Below are positions 32,546-43,479 of a stretch of DNA of 64,000 nucleotides, one piece after another. The DNA lies in NCBI GenBank assembly GCA_907163375.1, contig CAJQUW010007429.1, positions 372,001 through 436,000 of the forward strand, in the 5' to 3' direction. Numbering within the stretch: the first letter of the stretch is position 1; every line of letters begins with the position of its first letter. The stretch comes from Prostheceraeus crozeri. Its lineage: Eukaryota > Platyhelminthes > Polycladida > Euryleptidae. Made by a program: the position numbers and the translations under genes. Below the pieces are notes generated by a model. It worked only from the letters and a program-made list of their open reading frames with translations. It was not told the DNA's origin and made no database searches.

Positions 32546-33109
32546 ATGGATTTCAGACTTCAATGTGATAAAGTTCTGACTGTCTCAGGCCCATCTCATG
32601 CAGGTAAAACTGTTTTCATGCTGAATTTATTGGATAAAAGAAGGGAGTTGTTTAAGGAACCTATCAATCGAGTGATCTGGTGTTATGGTATTTATCAACC
32701 GTCGCTGTTTCAGGAATTGCAAAGTCGCAACTTTATTCGACATGAAGGAATTATTGCAGTGGATAAACTTCAGTCTAATGATGTTGTTGTATTGGATGAT
32801 TTATTAAAAGAAAGTAAGAATTCAAAAGATGTTACAGATATGTTCACTCGCGCAGCACATCATAAAAGGTGCTTTATCATCTATATCACACAAAATTTGT
32901 TTCCTGATGGAAAAGAAGCTCGTACACGAAACCTGAATACACACTATTATGCTATTTTCAAGAATCCGCGAGATAAAAGTGAAATTTTAGCGCGACAAGT
33001 TGCACCCAGAGGATCAAAAGCCTTAATTGAAATTTTTCAAGCAGCTACTGAAAAACCATGCGGTTACTTATTCATTGACTTTACGCAAGAGTGTCCGGAA
33101 GAATTTTGA
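32546..33109 (+). CDS. FtsK/HerA-type DNA-packaging ATPase of Polinton B
   Basis: 187 residues from the first ATG in frame (32546). Walker A is GPSHAGKT (residues about 15-22) and Walker B is NDVVVLDDLLKE (about 88-99). These are followed by DMFTRAAHHKRCFIIYITQN with the sensor Gln-Asn, then TRNLNTHYYAIFKNPRDKSE and a C-terminal GYLFIDFTQECPEEF. This is the A32-like packaging ATPase found in Polintons, adintoviruses and large DNA viruses, which pumps genomes into capsids. The length is normal for a Polinton ATPase. The frame is whole. It marks the morphogenesis block of the element. Confidence 0.88.
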   Translation: MDFRLQCDKVLTVSGPSHAGKTVFMLNLLDKRRELFKEPINRVIWCYGIYQPSLFQELQSRNFIRHEGIIAVDKLQSNDVVVLDDLLKESKNSKDVTDMFTRAAHHKRCFIIYITQNLFPDGKEARTRNLNTHYYAIFKNPRDKSEILARQVAPRGSKALIEIFQAATEKPCGYLFIDFTQECPEEF

Positions 33110-33153
33110 TTTCGAAGTGATATTTTGAAAACTCCCATGATTATCTACAAACT

Positions 33154-33681
33154 ATGAGTTCTTATTCTCGCATGATTGTTATTCCTCAGGATGAATATGT
33201 ACAATTGTATCAATTGTACAATTAACTCTGTATCGACTGCTACACCTTTAGCATCTCGCGCACATGCCATATCTCTTTTCAATAGTATTGAACCCCATCT
33301 CAATGTAAATGATAGAGGAGAAATCATTACAGATGAAAATAAAGTGATTGATGCTTCACGTTATGAAGACTTGATTCAGTATGCGACACGTAGAAAGCGC
33401 CGTCATACTTTCTTAAACTATTGAAAAAGCATAATGTGCCAAAATTTGCTTTGAATAATGAGACATTGAAAGAACTTGATTCAACAATGGCTACTGCTCC
33501 AATGCTTCAGACGATGAAAATGCCAACAAATTGGTTTAAGACGTCACCTGCTACATCCCCTCCCACACTCACTAAGCAAACAAGAGGAAGAACTCGACGT
33601 AGATCTACATCACCACTAAAACTAGTAAAAGGAAAACGTAAAACAGCTCCTCCCAGGAAATACATGTTCTCAGACTATTAA
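33154..33681 (+). pseudogene. Polinton structural/accessory gene downstream of ATPase, broken
   Basis: It opens MSSYSRMIVIPQDEYVQLYQ, matching the M-V-x-I/V-P-x-x-x-Y start of a small protein regularly found near the core protein in metazoan Polintons. It continues with SRAHAISLFNSIEP, RYEDLIQYATRRKRRH and ends in an Arg/Ser/Thr-rich tail (RGRTRRRSTSPLKL). It has about two interruptions. Function is unknown; possibly a minor virion component, by position. Confidence 0.45.
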
Positions 33682-33840
33682 TATGAACAGATATGAAGCA
33701 CCGAAGCTCCTCATGGTGGCAATGGTTGAAAATGATGCATTTAATGATAATATAAAGAAGAATCCTTTCAATTTTAAACACAATCAGTTAAGTGAAATTG
33801 CTTGAATGAGTGAATGAGGAAATTGAGCGATGCACCTTCC

Positions 33841-34125
33841 TCATATACTTTCCCAACTACCTTGATGAAATGTGAAGTTAGTATGAAGTTGGGAATGATA
33901 GAGTTGAATTCGCCGTTTGTTGACGCGCAACCATATGCGATTTCCAATACGTGAATGTCTTTTCATATAGAAGTATTTCAAATCCTTTATGATATGATGT
34001 AGAGATTGAAAATGACGATAAGATAAAGCAAACTCTCTTCTCACATTTCCAGTTGAATCTTTGAAATAGACGTTTCGATCATGATCCGTTTCAATACGTT
34101 GTAGGGAATCTAATTTCCAACTCAT
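33841..34125 (-). CDS. PC4-like protein 2 of Polinton B (tentative)
   Basis: 94 residues, MSWKLDSLQRIETDHD.... It is a clear paralogue of the larger gene just upstream (34091-34504) and a homologue of the PC4-like protein in Polinton A. It carries the same order of strands, a helix with LSYRHFQSLHHII, then GNRIWLRV...IQLYHS and a terminal SWESI. Its ATG lies inside the end of the upstream gene (35-nt overlap), so the two are probably translated from one message. Fold as for the next entry. The frame is whole. Confidence 0.45.
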   Translation of the reverse strand: MSWKLDSLQRIETDHDRNVYFKDSTGNVRREFALSYRHFQSLHHIIKDLKYFYMKRHSRIGNRIWLRVNKRRIQLYHSQLHTNFTFHQGSWESI

Positions 34126-34504
34126 GGTGCGTGGTAGTCATGTCTGATGAAGATTTGCATAGTAGGGCGATGAACTCACGACGATTAAATGTCACGATGG
34201 AGCGATGTATATATCTTCTATACTTCTCCCAATTGTATTTGCGAAATGAGAAACAGTTTGCGGAATGAGAATGGTAGATTTGAATTTCATTTCTGTAATG
34301 TTGAAGCCAAACTTGATCACCCAAGGAGATGAATCTTAATGTTTCAAAATATTCCAAATCCCTCATGATATCATTGAGGTTGACAAATTGTCGCCATGTT
34401 AATGTAATACCTCTTGATGTATGACCATGAGAATTTTTGAAATGAACGTTTCCATCACGATCAACTCTGATATATTGCCGAGAGTCCAAAATCCAAGTCT
34501 TCAT
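34091..34504 (-). CDS. PC4-like protein 1 of Polinton B (tentative)
   Basis: 137 residues from the ATG at 34504. Two internal half-repeats are visible. The first is YIRVDRDGNVHFKN, then RGITLTWRQFVNLNDIMRDL; the second is LGDQVWLQHYRNEIQIYHS, then RKYNWEKYRRYIHRSI. Each predicts strands followed by one helix with Trp, resembling the PC4/p15 single-stranded-DNA-binding coactivator (which has K-G-I-S-L-x-x-x-Q-W-x-x-L). The C-terminal 35 residues are extra. It is divergent from the large plus-strand gene at 34540, with only 35 bp between start codons. The fold is inference; homology to the A and B siblings is visible. Confidence 0.45.
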   Translation of the reverse strand: MKTWILDSRQYIRVDRDGNVHFKNSHGHTSRGITLTWRQFVNLNDIMRDLEYFETLRFISLGDQVWLQHYRNEIQIYHSHSANCFSFRKYNWEKYRRYIHRSIVTFNRREFIALLCKSSSDMTTTHHELEIRFPTTY

Positions 34505-34539
34505 GATGTTATGCAAAGCCGCAGATCAGCAATATAAAA

Positions 34540-35937
34540 ATGTCGTTTTATCATATTTTGCTTAGCAATGCGGCCACAAAGAGATTTGGTAATAATCGAG
34601 CCGAACTCTTTTCTACTCCCATTGATCATACACAACAGCTGAATGGAGAGTTGGAAGTAGGGGTCACACAACTTGTTCACAGTACCTGTGTCAATACTTT
34701 TGATCATGAGGTGATGACTATTAATATGAGACGCACAGCTGCTTACCAATGTGAAAAGGGCTGCCTAGTATACATTCCACAGTAGACAAAGAAAGATCTC
34801 TTATCATGTAAAAAGTCTATATATGATTTCCTGAATAAAGCGTGTAAACATATTGTCCAATCTACTCCGCACAACGATGATCATAATTATGTACATCATG
34901 TAGTTGAGAAAGATTGGATTGTTGGTTTAAGTCCAAGTTTAAGAAATGATTTAGGTTACCTCGCTAGCGCCTTAACAAGCTATGATAATTTTAACGTTAA
35001 TTACCACCCAAGTGGTCATAAACAGTTAATATATCGAGAGGAAGCTTATTATGTAGATCTTATTCCAAAAAATGAGAAGACGTTGGTGAAGAAGATTGTG
35101 ATTAAGCCAAGAAAGACAAACATGACTCCTGAAACATTATTGAAGAAATTTAATTATCTCCTTCGAGTTGATGGTAAACAAGTGGCAACATTGACTTATA
35201 TCAAATCATCTAATCATATTGCAATAAGTAAATTAAATGATGATGATCTAGTATTAGTTTGTTCAAAAGATACTCATCAGTTCTTACGACATCGTTCTGC
35301 AGCTGTTCATGGAAAATTTGATATGCAACATTTACCATGTGAAAGGTCAAATCAATTTGATACAGAATGAACCGTATCTTTATACAGAAAGTGTGTAGAG
35401 CCTTTAGGTGGTATCTTACATGAAGCAAGAGTGTTGATGCCTCGCATTATTACTTCGGTTAAATTGGTTGTAGATTATTGAAATGAAGTTATTAATGAGC
35501 AACATATTTCATTTTCTGAAAAAGAAGGTACTTTGTCTCTCACTATAAGTGGAAAAGGTATTGAACTAATTATGGATAAAACTCTAATGGACATTTTGGG
35601 TTTTGATCAAAATATCTTTAAAAGTGGTACTGTAACCAAAGCTAGCGCAGACATGTCGCTATCGCGTCGTATTACCTATTTTCAGATATATTCCAATATT
35701 GGTGAAGATGTACGTGTGGGAGATGTTGAAGCTCCATTGCTAGCAATGATACCATACCAGTAAAAAAGCTGCAGTATTTTATCTGAGCATACTTTCAAGA
35801 AAGTGCATTATACAAAGCTGAAATCAAACTACATCCCACAAATTGATATTGCCATTTATGACGATGCTGGTGCGTTGATTCCTTTTCATAAAAATGCTGT
35901 GACAAGTATCACACTCCATTTCCGAATGAAGAGTTAA
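34540..35937 (+). pseudogene. Large Polinton protein with LxSNAs-type N-terminus, copy 1, broken
   Basis: It begins MSFYHILLSNAATKRFGNN, then FSTPIDHTQQLNGELEVGV, the same domain as the start of the next gene (LPSNASMNKFPKNKPSDYRV, RPLHLEGEWEVGV). It ends QIDIAIYDDAGALIPFHKNA and SITLHFRMK, matching the end of the next gene. The two are therefore tandem paralogues of about 470 and 516 residues. This family recurs next to Polinton genes in invertebrates (recalled, not searched). I consider it a structural (capsid-associated) candidate, though not the usual major capsid protein. It has about four or five interruptions. Confidence 0.5.
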
Positions 35938-35946
35938 TGCAAAAGT

Positions 35947-37497
35947 ATGCTAATATATTTTTCCAATGTGAATAATATGGAAAGTGAAAATAAGGACTCG
36001 TTTCTAATCTACTTACCCAGTAATGCTTCTATGAATAAATTTCCCAAAAATAAACCATCAGACTATCGAGTAGAATTAAATCGCCCACTACATTTAGAAG
36101 GTGAATGGGAGGTTGGCGTTTCTAGTATTTGCTATGATAGCAATATTCAGAATGTGAATGATTTGGAAGAAATGATATTGACTCCTCGCACCCATGATGG
36201 AATAACGATGAATAATGCATTCCAGTTCCCATACAATTTAACATCAGATGGAAAGTGGAACTATGAATGGATTCAGATAAAATCAGATTATTATGAACCA
36301 TTTGGGAATGAGAAAATTATTAAGGCATTCAACAGTGGTAATACTTCCATCATGAAGAATAAAAATCAGAAAGCTTATGAGTTTACTATCTATCATTGGA
36401 GTGGGAGACAGTTCCTTCGCTTTCATTCTTTTACTAAAGGTCTTACACTGAGGTTGGATAATGAATTCTATCCACATCTCGGTTTTGGTCATGGACTACA
36501 TCTAACGTCAATTGCTACTGCAAATGTTAAAAAAGTTTATTCAAATCGAATCAACAAATTTCATTATAGATTTAAAATATTTGATGAAGATGTTGTAGAA
36601 TGTGAAGAACGCATCATTTTGAAAAAGCGTGGTGTTCAACCTTTATCACTTATTGAGTTAGTAAAACGATGGAATGAGACTGTGGGTAAGAAGTATGGAG
36701 AGAAAATTATGGCGGACAAAAATAAGTTGGTTATTCAGAAATATAATGACAAACTTACAGTTTATTTCTCTCCAACCTTGCGTCATTTTGTAAGACATTA
36801 TACACCTATTATTGGAAGCGGTGTGGTGTATGCTTCTCATGAATATCACACTAAAGCTGATTCAGTTAATGATGAATGGTGGGTGGACATCTATGGCGAT
36901 CGCATCAAGAAAATTTACCAGTCTTATGAAGAATCTAAAGTTGCTATCAATATAATGCCGCGTCTATATCATACAGTTGAAAGCTTCATTCATGTAGTAA
37001 ATCCTTATATACAACAGAAGTTGAAGCATGTGATGAAAAGTAAATATGATGTAAAGACACACCACATTTCGTTTTCAATTGAAAATCAACGCGTTGTTCT
37101 GAAACTGGGTGATGACATTCAATGTCAATTGAGTAAAAATTTGAAAAAACTCTTTGGTTTTTCAATGCTACAAACTGTGTTTACTGCTGCGCATACGATT
37201 GGTATAGAAACGCCAATGACACTTGATAAACATGAACAGCACCTTTACATTCAAAGTGATTTGGTTCTACCTACTTCTGTTGGTGAGAAAAAAGAATACA
37301 TTTTACGTGATTTCATTCATGATAAAGACGCTTCATATGGAATAGTCGAGAAGATGTTTCAATCTATTTTCTATCATCCCGTCGTCAAACAAACTATACC
37401 CTCTATTGCTATCAAAATTACCAATGGTTTACAAGAGTGCATCCATGTGAAAGATACTAAATCCCTCATAACTTTAGTGTTTCGGAAAACAAAGTGA
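35947..37497 (+). CDS. Large Polinton protein with LxSNAs-type N-terminus, copy 2
   Basis: 516 residues, open throughout (ATG 35947, or 35977 giving MESENKDSFLIYLPSNAS). The N-terminal domain is SFLIYLPSNASMNKFPKNKP followed by RVELNRPLHLEGEWEVGVSS, a beta-rich motif. The middle is strand-rich with repeated YHT/YH motifs (GVVYASHEYHT, IMPRLYHTVESF). The C-terminus SIAIKITNGLQECIHVKDTK, then TLVFRK, resembles the end of copy 1. A short gap separates the two genes (10 bp). It ends convergently with polymerase B, with an AATAAA at 37521. Probably a virion protein by family and position; no enzymatic motif is visible. Confidence 0.6.
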   Translation: MLIYFSNVNNMESENKDSFLIYLPSNASMNKFPKNKPSDYRVELNRPLHLEGEWEVGVSSICYDSNIQNVNDLEEMILTPRTHDGITMNNAFQFPYNLTSDGKWNYEWIQIKSDYYEPFGNEKIIKAFNSGNTSIMKNKNQKAYEFTIYHWSGRQFLRFHSFTKGLTLRLDNEFYPHLGFGHGLHLTSIATANVKKVYSNRINKFHYRFKIFDEDVVECEERIILKKRGVQPLSLIELVKRWNETVGKKYGEKIMADKNKLVIQKYNDKLTVYFSPTLRHFVRHYTPIIGSGVVYASHEYHTKADSVNDEWWVDIYGDRIKKIYQSYEESKVAINIMPRLYHTVESFIHVVNPYIQQKLKHVMKSKYDVKTHHISFSIENQRVVLKLGDDIQCQLSKNLKKLFGFSMLQTVFTAAHTIGIETPMTLDKHEQHLYIQSDLVLPTSVGEKKEYILRDFIHDKDASYGIVEKMFQSIFYHPVVKQTIPSIAIKITNGLQECIHVKDTKSLITLVFRKTK

Positions 37498-37713
37498 AGT
37501 CATTGTGATATGTTTATTGAAATAAAAATATGTATATGAAAAAGTCTTTTCACAGATATAGGGGGAATGGGCTGACAGTAGGCATATATTCACAAGGAAG
37601 AAACGATCTAAAGCGATACATAAAACAGCAGTGTTTATCTACAGAAATCAACATGAAAATACTAAGTTAAGGATGATCATGCTAAGACGTCTCCTGAATG
37701 TGGTAGTGTGAGT

Positions 37714-40700
37714 TTAATTCTTTTGGGTGGTGGTATGTCTAACAGGATGTCCATGTGGAAGAGATATGTTGTGTTCTAACCAGCACCTCTTATCCTCCCA
37801 TGCTGAAAGCGCCCGTTTCCTAAAAGTATGAGTTTTGATCTCATGCGACTTAGATTTTAAGATTGTCATATTGACAAACGTTATATTTTTATTTCTATAG
37901 GCTTCCCTGAAATTTTTATGTTTCATGTTAGACACCAATGATCTTGATATGCCTTTAGCACGCTTAATACTATCGTCGCTATCCTTTAATTTCATACTGT
38001 ACATTTTTGGACGGAGGAGAATCATTTCATCTATTTCCTTCCCTGCTGTCTCATCCTTAAAGCAGCCAAGTTTTGCCTTATTTTTGATGGAGTAGAGTGG
38101 GTGATCAGTAGGATAATTTGATGTATCAAAATATCTTTCTAAAGATTTTCCTTCTTCATTGAAATTTAAATCTTTTTGAGTGGTAATACCTAAGAAGAAA
38201 CTATCTGTATCACCACCCAACAAACGAACCTCTTTTACGAGAGGACATGGTTTTAGTATTTTATAAAAGAGTTGGTACATTTCAAGCTTAGAGTAATCTA
38301 GTACAGCTTGACCAATATAGATGGGCTTGCACAACTCAACTTCAGATTTTATCATTTTAACACCTACAAGGTCCTCATCGATAATGTCTCTATCGATGAA
38401 TAGAGGTGATGAGACCAATTTCTTAAATTTTGTAACATCATTGACTAGTTTATAGTTTACACGTTTTCTAACATCCTCCATCGTCTTAACAAATAGACTA
38501 TTATTCTTATACTTATAAAAATCTTTTTCAAAATTATTTTGGGCTAGTGCACGTTTCTGGCTGTTGCTATCAATATATGGTTTGAGGAAGGCTTTCTGTC
38601 TAAATTTAATAATGCGGTGAACTCTTTTTAAAATCATGCCCATTTCTAAATAAAATTTTAAGATGCTAAAGTGAACTAGATAGTTTTCCTTTTCATATTG
38701 GATGAGTACAAGTTTGCGGCAAGGCTTAAAGTCGGGCTGACCGCATGATTCTAAATCTTTATGAAATTGTTTCATAAAGTCGGAAAACATATCTTTGGTC
38801 ACTTCACCTGATTCGGGTGCGAGTGGAAAATCTACGGTTTTATGTTCAATATTATTTGGATAGATTAGATCTATCTCAAAATAATATCCCCAATCACCTT
38901 CATCTGGAATTGCTAGTATGTTAGAAGGATTGGAGAGATGCTGAATTTCACTATCATCTAACCAGCTAAACTCAGAGTGAGGGAGTGGTTTGGATAGTGA
39001 TCTACCATATAAATTATTTTGATTTAAGATGAGTCTGATCATCGCCTACTAATTTTGATTTTAACCTATGTTTATTTACAAATGTGAGACCACCGCGAAT
39101 TCCTCGCTCAAATAAATTATACATCTCTGGATCTTGTAAGAGATGAATGGTCTCACCAGTCATTTTAAAAGCAGACTTAAAGGACATGGCTGGCAGACTG
39201 ACAAAGTGGACGGGATCTAACTTATCTTCTAATGCCACTCGTCGAAACTCCTGAAATACATCAGCCAGCAAAAATACATCTAACTTAAGATAGGCAATCA
39301 TATATTCGCCAAATGTATGGCAGTCAAATTTTATCCATGCATCTTGTGCATGATCATAATCTTCGGTCTTACATTCTGTGCCGGTCAAATCATTTTTAAA
39401 TTTATCTATGGGTGGAAGAGAAGTCTCGCCGAGTTTACTAATCGCATCAAAATATGCATATGGAAAGACTCCTTTCCGTGTGATGACTTCATCGGTTAGA
39501 TTTGGATATTGTTTCTTAAGATTTTGTGTTAGTGGAAGAGACTTTAGATTTTGTACGAGAGAGGCCAGTGATGCAGTCATAAATTGGTAGGAATCTAAAA
39601 ATTTTATATCAAAATAGACCGTCTTATTTTCTTTAGTTTTATCAACAGGCACTTTTGCTGTCATGGCCATAAACTTCTCTCTCGTTTGTGCTATTACATC
39701 AATCTTCCACTCTTTCATTTGACCTAAACCTCCTTTTATTATCATATGGCTGTCGTAGCCCTTGAAATTATGTAAAATGACGGGTAATGTACGCCGTTTC
39801 ATCCTAGGTGAAAAATTGCATTTTGAACATAGTGCGTTTCTAAATTTACCAGTGATGTGATCATGGTCGCGCACTTTCTTAATCTTATCATCATCAAATG
39901 TTTTCCTACATTTGGGTCAAACGTTGCAACTATCAAATTTTGCTTGATCATCTGCTGTCATATGCAATGATCTGCGATAGAGTTCACCATCATACTTTTG
40001 AAATTTTACAGCCTGTTCGAGGAATTGTAGGAATTGGTAAATACAATCCTCACCTTGCCAGACGTGCATTTTATTTTTTCTATTTTTGAAATGGTCATGC
40101 CATACTTCATAGCAGGAAATGGCTGCTGATCGATGGCTGTTATCATCGATATAGCATTCGATGTCAGCATAGATGACACGAAGAGGACTTAGTTCATCGC
40201 CATTCTCTCTATATGAAAACTCCTTATCTTTGGGCATGCGCTCCATTTGTAGTTTACCTCGCTTACACCATTCGTAATGAGTTTCAAATCTATTTTTACT
40301 CCTAAAGTTGCGAATGCATCTGTTACAGTAATAAATCTCTGATGAGCTAGAATTTCTTAAGTGGTGATATAAGCGAGAAATTTTGGGAATACCGCAGTAG
40401 TGCCATTCCTCACTATCATCCTGTCTTACTAATAAAAGGTTGACAACGTGGTCATAACAACTCGAACGCGAGTTGTAGCGGACACCCTTCAATCCCTTTT
40501 CCCAAACATGGAGAACTATTTTGATGTTGTTCAATTTTTCAAATTTTTCTATATCTTTAATTTTCATATCTTCACTATTGCAGTCATCAAACTTTAATTC
40601 ATTCTCCCACTGTTGATACTTGCTCTTACGGTATCGGCTATGCTGTACATCATTATAGTGGAGAATGGAGAGGACGGCATACTTAAAACATTGCGATTTG

Positions 40701-41668
40701 CAATCTACAGAAATGACTGCTGCTTTATTTCTTAAATTTTTCGGAAGTTTAAAGGAACCTCGTCCAGAGTAGTTCTCTAATAAAGTGATTTTAATCATGG
40801 CAGTCTCAATACCATCAAAAACGAGACCACTATCACGCTCGTTAAATTTATCTATGTTTAATTTTAATCCTTGGATATGAAAATTTATCCAAGAATCGCA
40901 GTCTACAACTTCGGTTGCAGGAGAGGAGGGTATGTGAAACTCCAACCTCTCTACTATTTGACCAGTATGGTGGTCGATTTTTACATATTTTATTTTGAGA
41001 TAGATGAGCGCCTTCATTCTAAAATTGACTAAATTGTTGAAGAGCGCACCAATCAAAGATGAATTTTGATGAAACCATTCTTCAAAGTCAGTAATGGTTT
41101 CTGAGGATTCCATCCGGTAGTTCCTCACTAAATTATTTATCGACACTTCAGAGAGTCGGATAGAGGAGGCGCTGTTAGTATAACTATCGTCACTGTGTGT
41201 ATGTCGAAGTCTATGTGAAGATAGTTCAAAATGTGACTCAAAAGACTGAATGCATAAATCGCAAGAAAAGGAGACATCGTTAACAGAATCATCCCCACCT
41301 TTGGAGATTGATGCTGACTTAGGTCTACAAACACTTCGCTTGATGTGTCGGGCGAGATCACGCTTCCTCATGAAGATGTGTCCACAGTCAGTACATTCCC
41401 GATCGTTGCATTCCCGCGACAATGTTGACATAGAGTCGCTGTTGTTATCCGACTCGCTCGAGATGGGACTGGTATCACCTGAAAGAGAAATCATTCTATC
41501 ATCTCTGTTCAAGTCTCAGCGTATTGTTACAACCTACCTTGACTCAACAACTCCAAACTTTCCTCGAGAAGGGAGGGCGTTGGCGATGAAGTTGATGCCT
41601 GAAATTGAGGAAGATGCTATTAGGCACACGTTTGAGGGAGATGAGAGAAGAAATCTTCAACTTACCAT
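37714..41668 (-). pseudogene. Protein-primed family B DNA polymerase of Polinton B, spliced and broken
   Basis: The start codon (41668-41666) is an ATG-only coding exon followed by GTAAGT. The next exons are 41598-41538 and from 41478 onward; borders are GT-AG and in phase. The early part encodes two C2H2 fingers (CTDCGHIFMRKRDLARH and CDLCIQSFESHFELSSH). Then come the conserved N-terminal domain, a C2H2-like CNRCIRNFRSKNRFETHYEWC, Exo I YADIECY (about 40165), Exo II HNFKGYDSHMI (about 39760), Exo III YLKLDVFLLADVF (about 39270), motif A NQNNLYGRSLSK (about 39020), motif B KNNSLFVKTMED (about 38490) and motif C GGDTDSFF (about 38210). About two interruptions. Same family as the polymerase of Polinton A. 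Confidence 0.9.
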
Positions 41669-41942
41669 TTCAACGAAATCAAGTTTAAGGTTGATACTTC
41701 AACAAGATAGAGACTTCACTCAAATTTGGAATTCACGAGAGAGCAGTTCACTTGTACGCCTCAAATATAGAATTCGCCAGAGAACACTTCACTTATATGT
41801 CACAAAGACAGAGTGAAATGACACGAATGTCACTTTACATATATACTTTCATATTCATCATTCATTGGCTGTTCATTCTGATTGGTTGCTTGTTGATACT
41901 TAAGAATTAGAAAACATTTCAAAGTTATTATTCACAGTCAAC

Positions 41943-42392
41943 ATGACAAGCCCTCCGACAACGCCAAATACAAAATTCTCTTCTCCATGCTCAACACCAA
42001 AGGCGCTCGTTGCACCAAACGCTCCAACGAAGGGGAAGGTAGAGGAGGTGTACCGACTGGACAATATACGAAAGTTATCATTACCAGCGGACGACGAAGA
42101 GGAGAGTGTATGTGAGAAGGAGTGTCCCGACTTAACAGGCGTGAGGTGGAAGGATCTCCAGTACGATACTGACGATGTGATGGAGATCACCAGCACCAAA
42201 TTCCTCCACCAATTATGGGAGTGGCACACCCCTAACTCCCAGCCACGAACTATGGTGGAGTGGGAGTACATCGACAAAGTGAGGCTCGCAGTGGAAGAAC
42301 GATTGAAACAAGTGAACTGTTTCTGTGATCTATGTGAAGCCAGACTCTGGGACGATATTGACGATGAAGACCTTTTGAAATACATGCCATAA
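41943..42392 (+). CDS. Acidic Cys-containing protein of Polinton B, unknown function
   Basis: 149 residues with an intact frame. The N-terminus is Pro/Ser/Thr-rich (MTSPPTTPNTKFSSPCSTPK), the centre acidic (LPADDEEESVCEKECPDL), and the C-terminal half has several Trp (VRWKDLQYD, FLHQLWEWH, VEWEYIDKV), ending CFCDLCEARLWDDIDDEDLL. The CxxC pair could bind zinc with the upstream Cys. It is divergent from polymerase B, with about 270 bp between start codons; that gap contains two ATTGG words (CCAAT-type boxes, about 41864-41884). An AATAAA overlaps its end (42391). I do not recognise the family. Confidence 0.5.
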   Translation: MTSPPTTPNTKFSSPCSTPKALVAPNAPTKGKVEEVYRLDNIRKLSLPADDEEESVCEKECPDLTGVRWKDLQYDTDDVMEITSTKFLHQLWEWHTPNSQPRTMVEWEYIDKVRLAVEERLKQVNCFCDLCEARLWDDIDDEDLLKYMP

Positions 42393-42660
42393 TAAATGTT
42401 TGTTTCGTATTATCTTTGCTTTCATACTGACTTACTTGAATGGGGCTTCAGTGGATGATTTAATCATGTATACTTTTTCATTTGGAAATAGTAGCACACT
42501 TAGTTTAACTTGCAAATCTTATAACATTTCATATGGGTGATAATGGTGGATGAAATAGTGTTAAATAAAATTAAGATAGCTTACACTTCTGATACAGGGA
42601 TAGCAATCGACTGCAATCCATGTGTAAAGAGCTTGTTAGACTACGGAAGAGAGAAGTGTG

Positions 42661-43471
42661 TTATGTTGCGTGTGGCGCGTGAGTGTCCTCCCATTTCATT
42701 CCATTCATCATTTTTCTTCCCCTCTGCATTCCATATCCGAGGATATGTGGCGGGCTTGGGACCGCTTTAGCTGCATTAGAAGGTTGGCCCTTAAAAGAGC
42801 CCATGGGTCGTTCTCCGTCCACCGACACTACTACTGCAAACACTCTGAAAGGAAAATAATAGGAGATTAGATGAGCTACAAAAATGATTATGTAGAATAG
42901 ACTTACTGGGAACCTTCTTTCTGACTTTTCTGACGACGAAGTCATCAAGCTCTCCATTGATATTCATCGTCATGTGGAGGCAGCGAACTCCATCCCCCTC
43001 GTAACACAACTGTGTTTCAACTGTGTTCAAATCCGCTATATCCCCAAACAAATCTTCCATCACCGCATCCAAATCAACATCATCCTTCTTCTTCATTTTC
43101 GCTCTCAACTCAACTTCCTCACTCGAACTCCCCTCACTCGCATTCCTCACCACTTTCTCCCCAATCACGTCCTGAATCGTTGCCACCGCCTTCCTCACCT
43201 CTTCCCTTTCCAACAACTCTCCCTCAAACCACGTCTTGAACCCCTTCTCTCCGATGTTCCCACTCTCACACTGTAAATGCGCCTTGATGAATTCCTTCTC
43301 ATCCCCCATCACACATTTTCGACAAGACACACACAACCTCAACATCACTTTCCTCTCATGGCCCATCGTCCCCTCTTTTTCTTTTAAATGCTTCTTCAGC
43401 TCACTACCTCTGGCAATCTTGCCACAACTGCACTTGCCAACCAACATCTTGGCGTTACTCGGTTTTGTCAT
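42661..43471 (-). CDS. Polinton gene X, copy B (Cys-rich acidic protein, spliced)
   Basis: The first coding exon runs from ATG 43471 (MTKPSNAKMLVGKCSCGKIA). A Cys/His cluster (CSCG...HLK, CVSCRKC, F.KAHLQC) suggests zinc binding. It is followed by an acidic helix (DLDAVMEDLFGDIADL) and CYEGDGVRCLHM. A GT-AG intron (42906-42834, 73 nt) sits at the position conserved in copy A, and the second exon reads VVSVDGERPMGSF... to a stop at 42661. Its leader is also interrupted: TATATAAG at 44147-44154, donor at 44099 and acceptor at 43479 give a 621-nt 5'-UTR intron. This is the outermost gene on the right. Function unknown. Confidence 0.6.
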
Positions 43472-43479
43472 GATAATTC

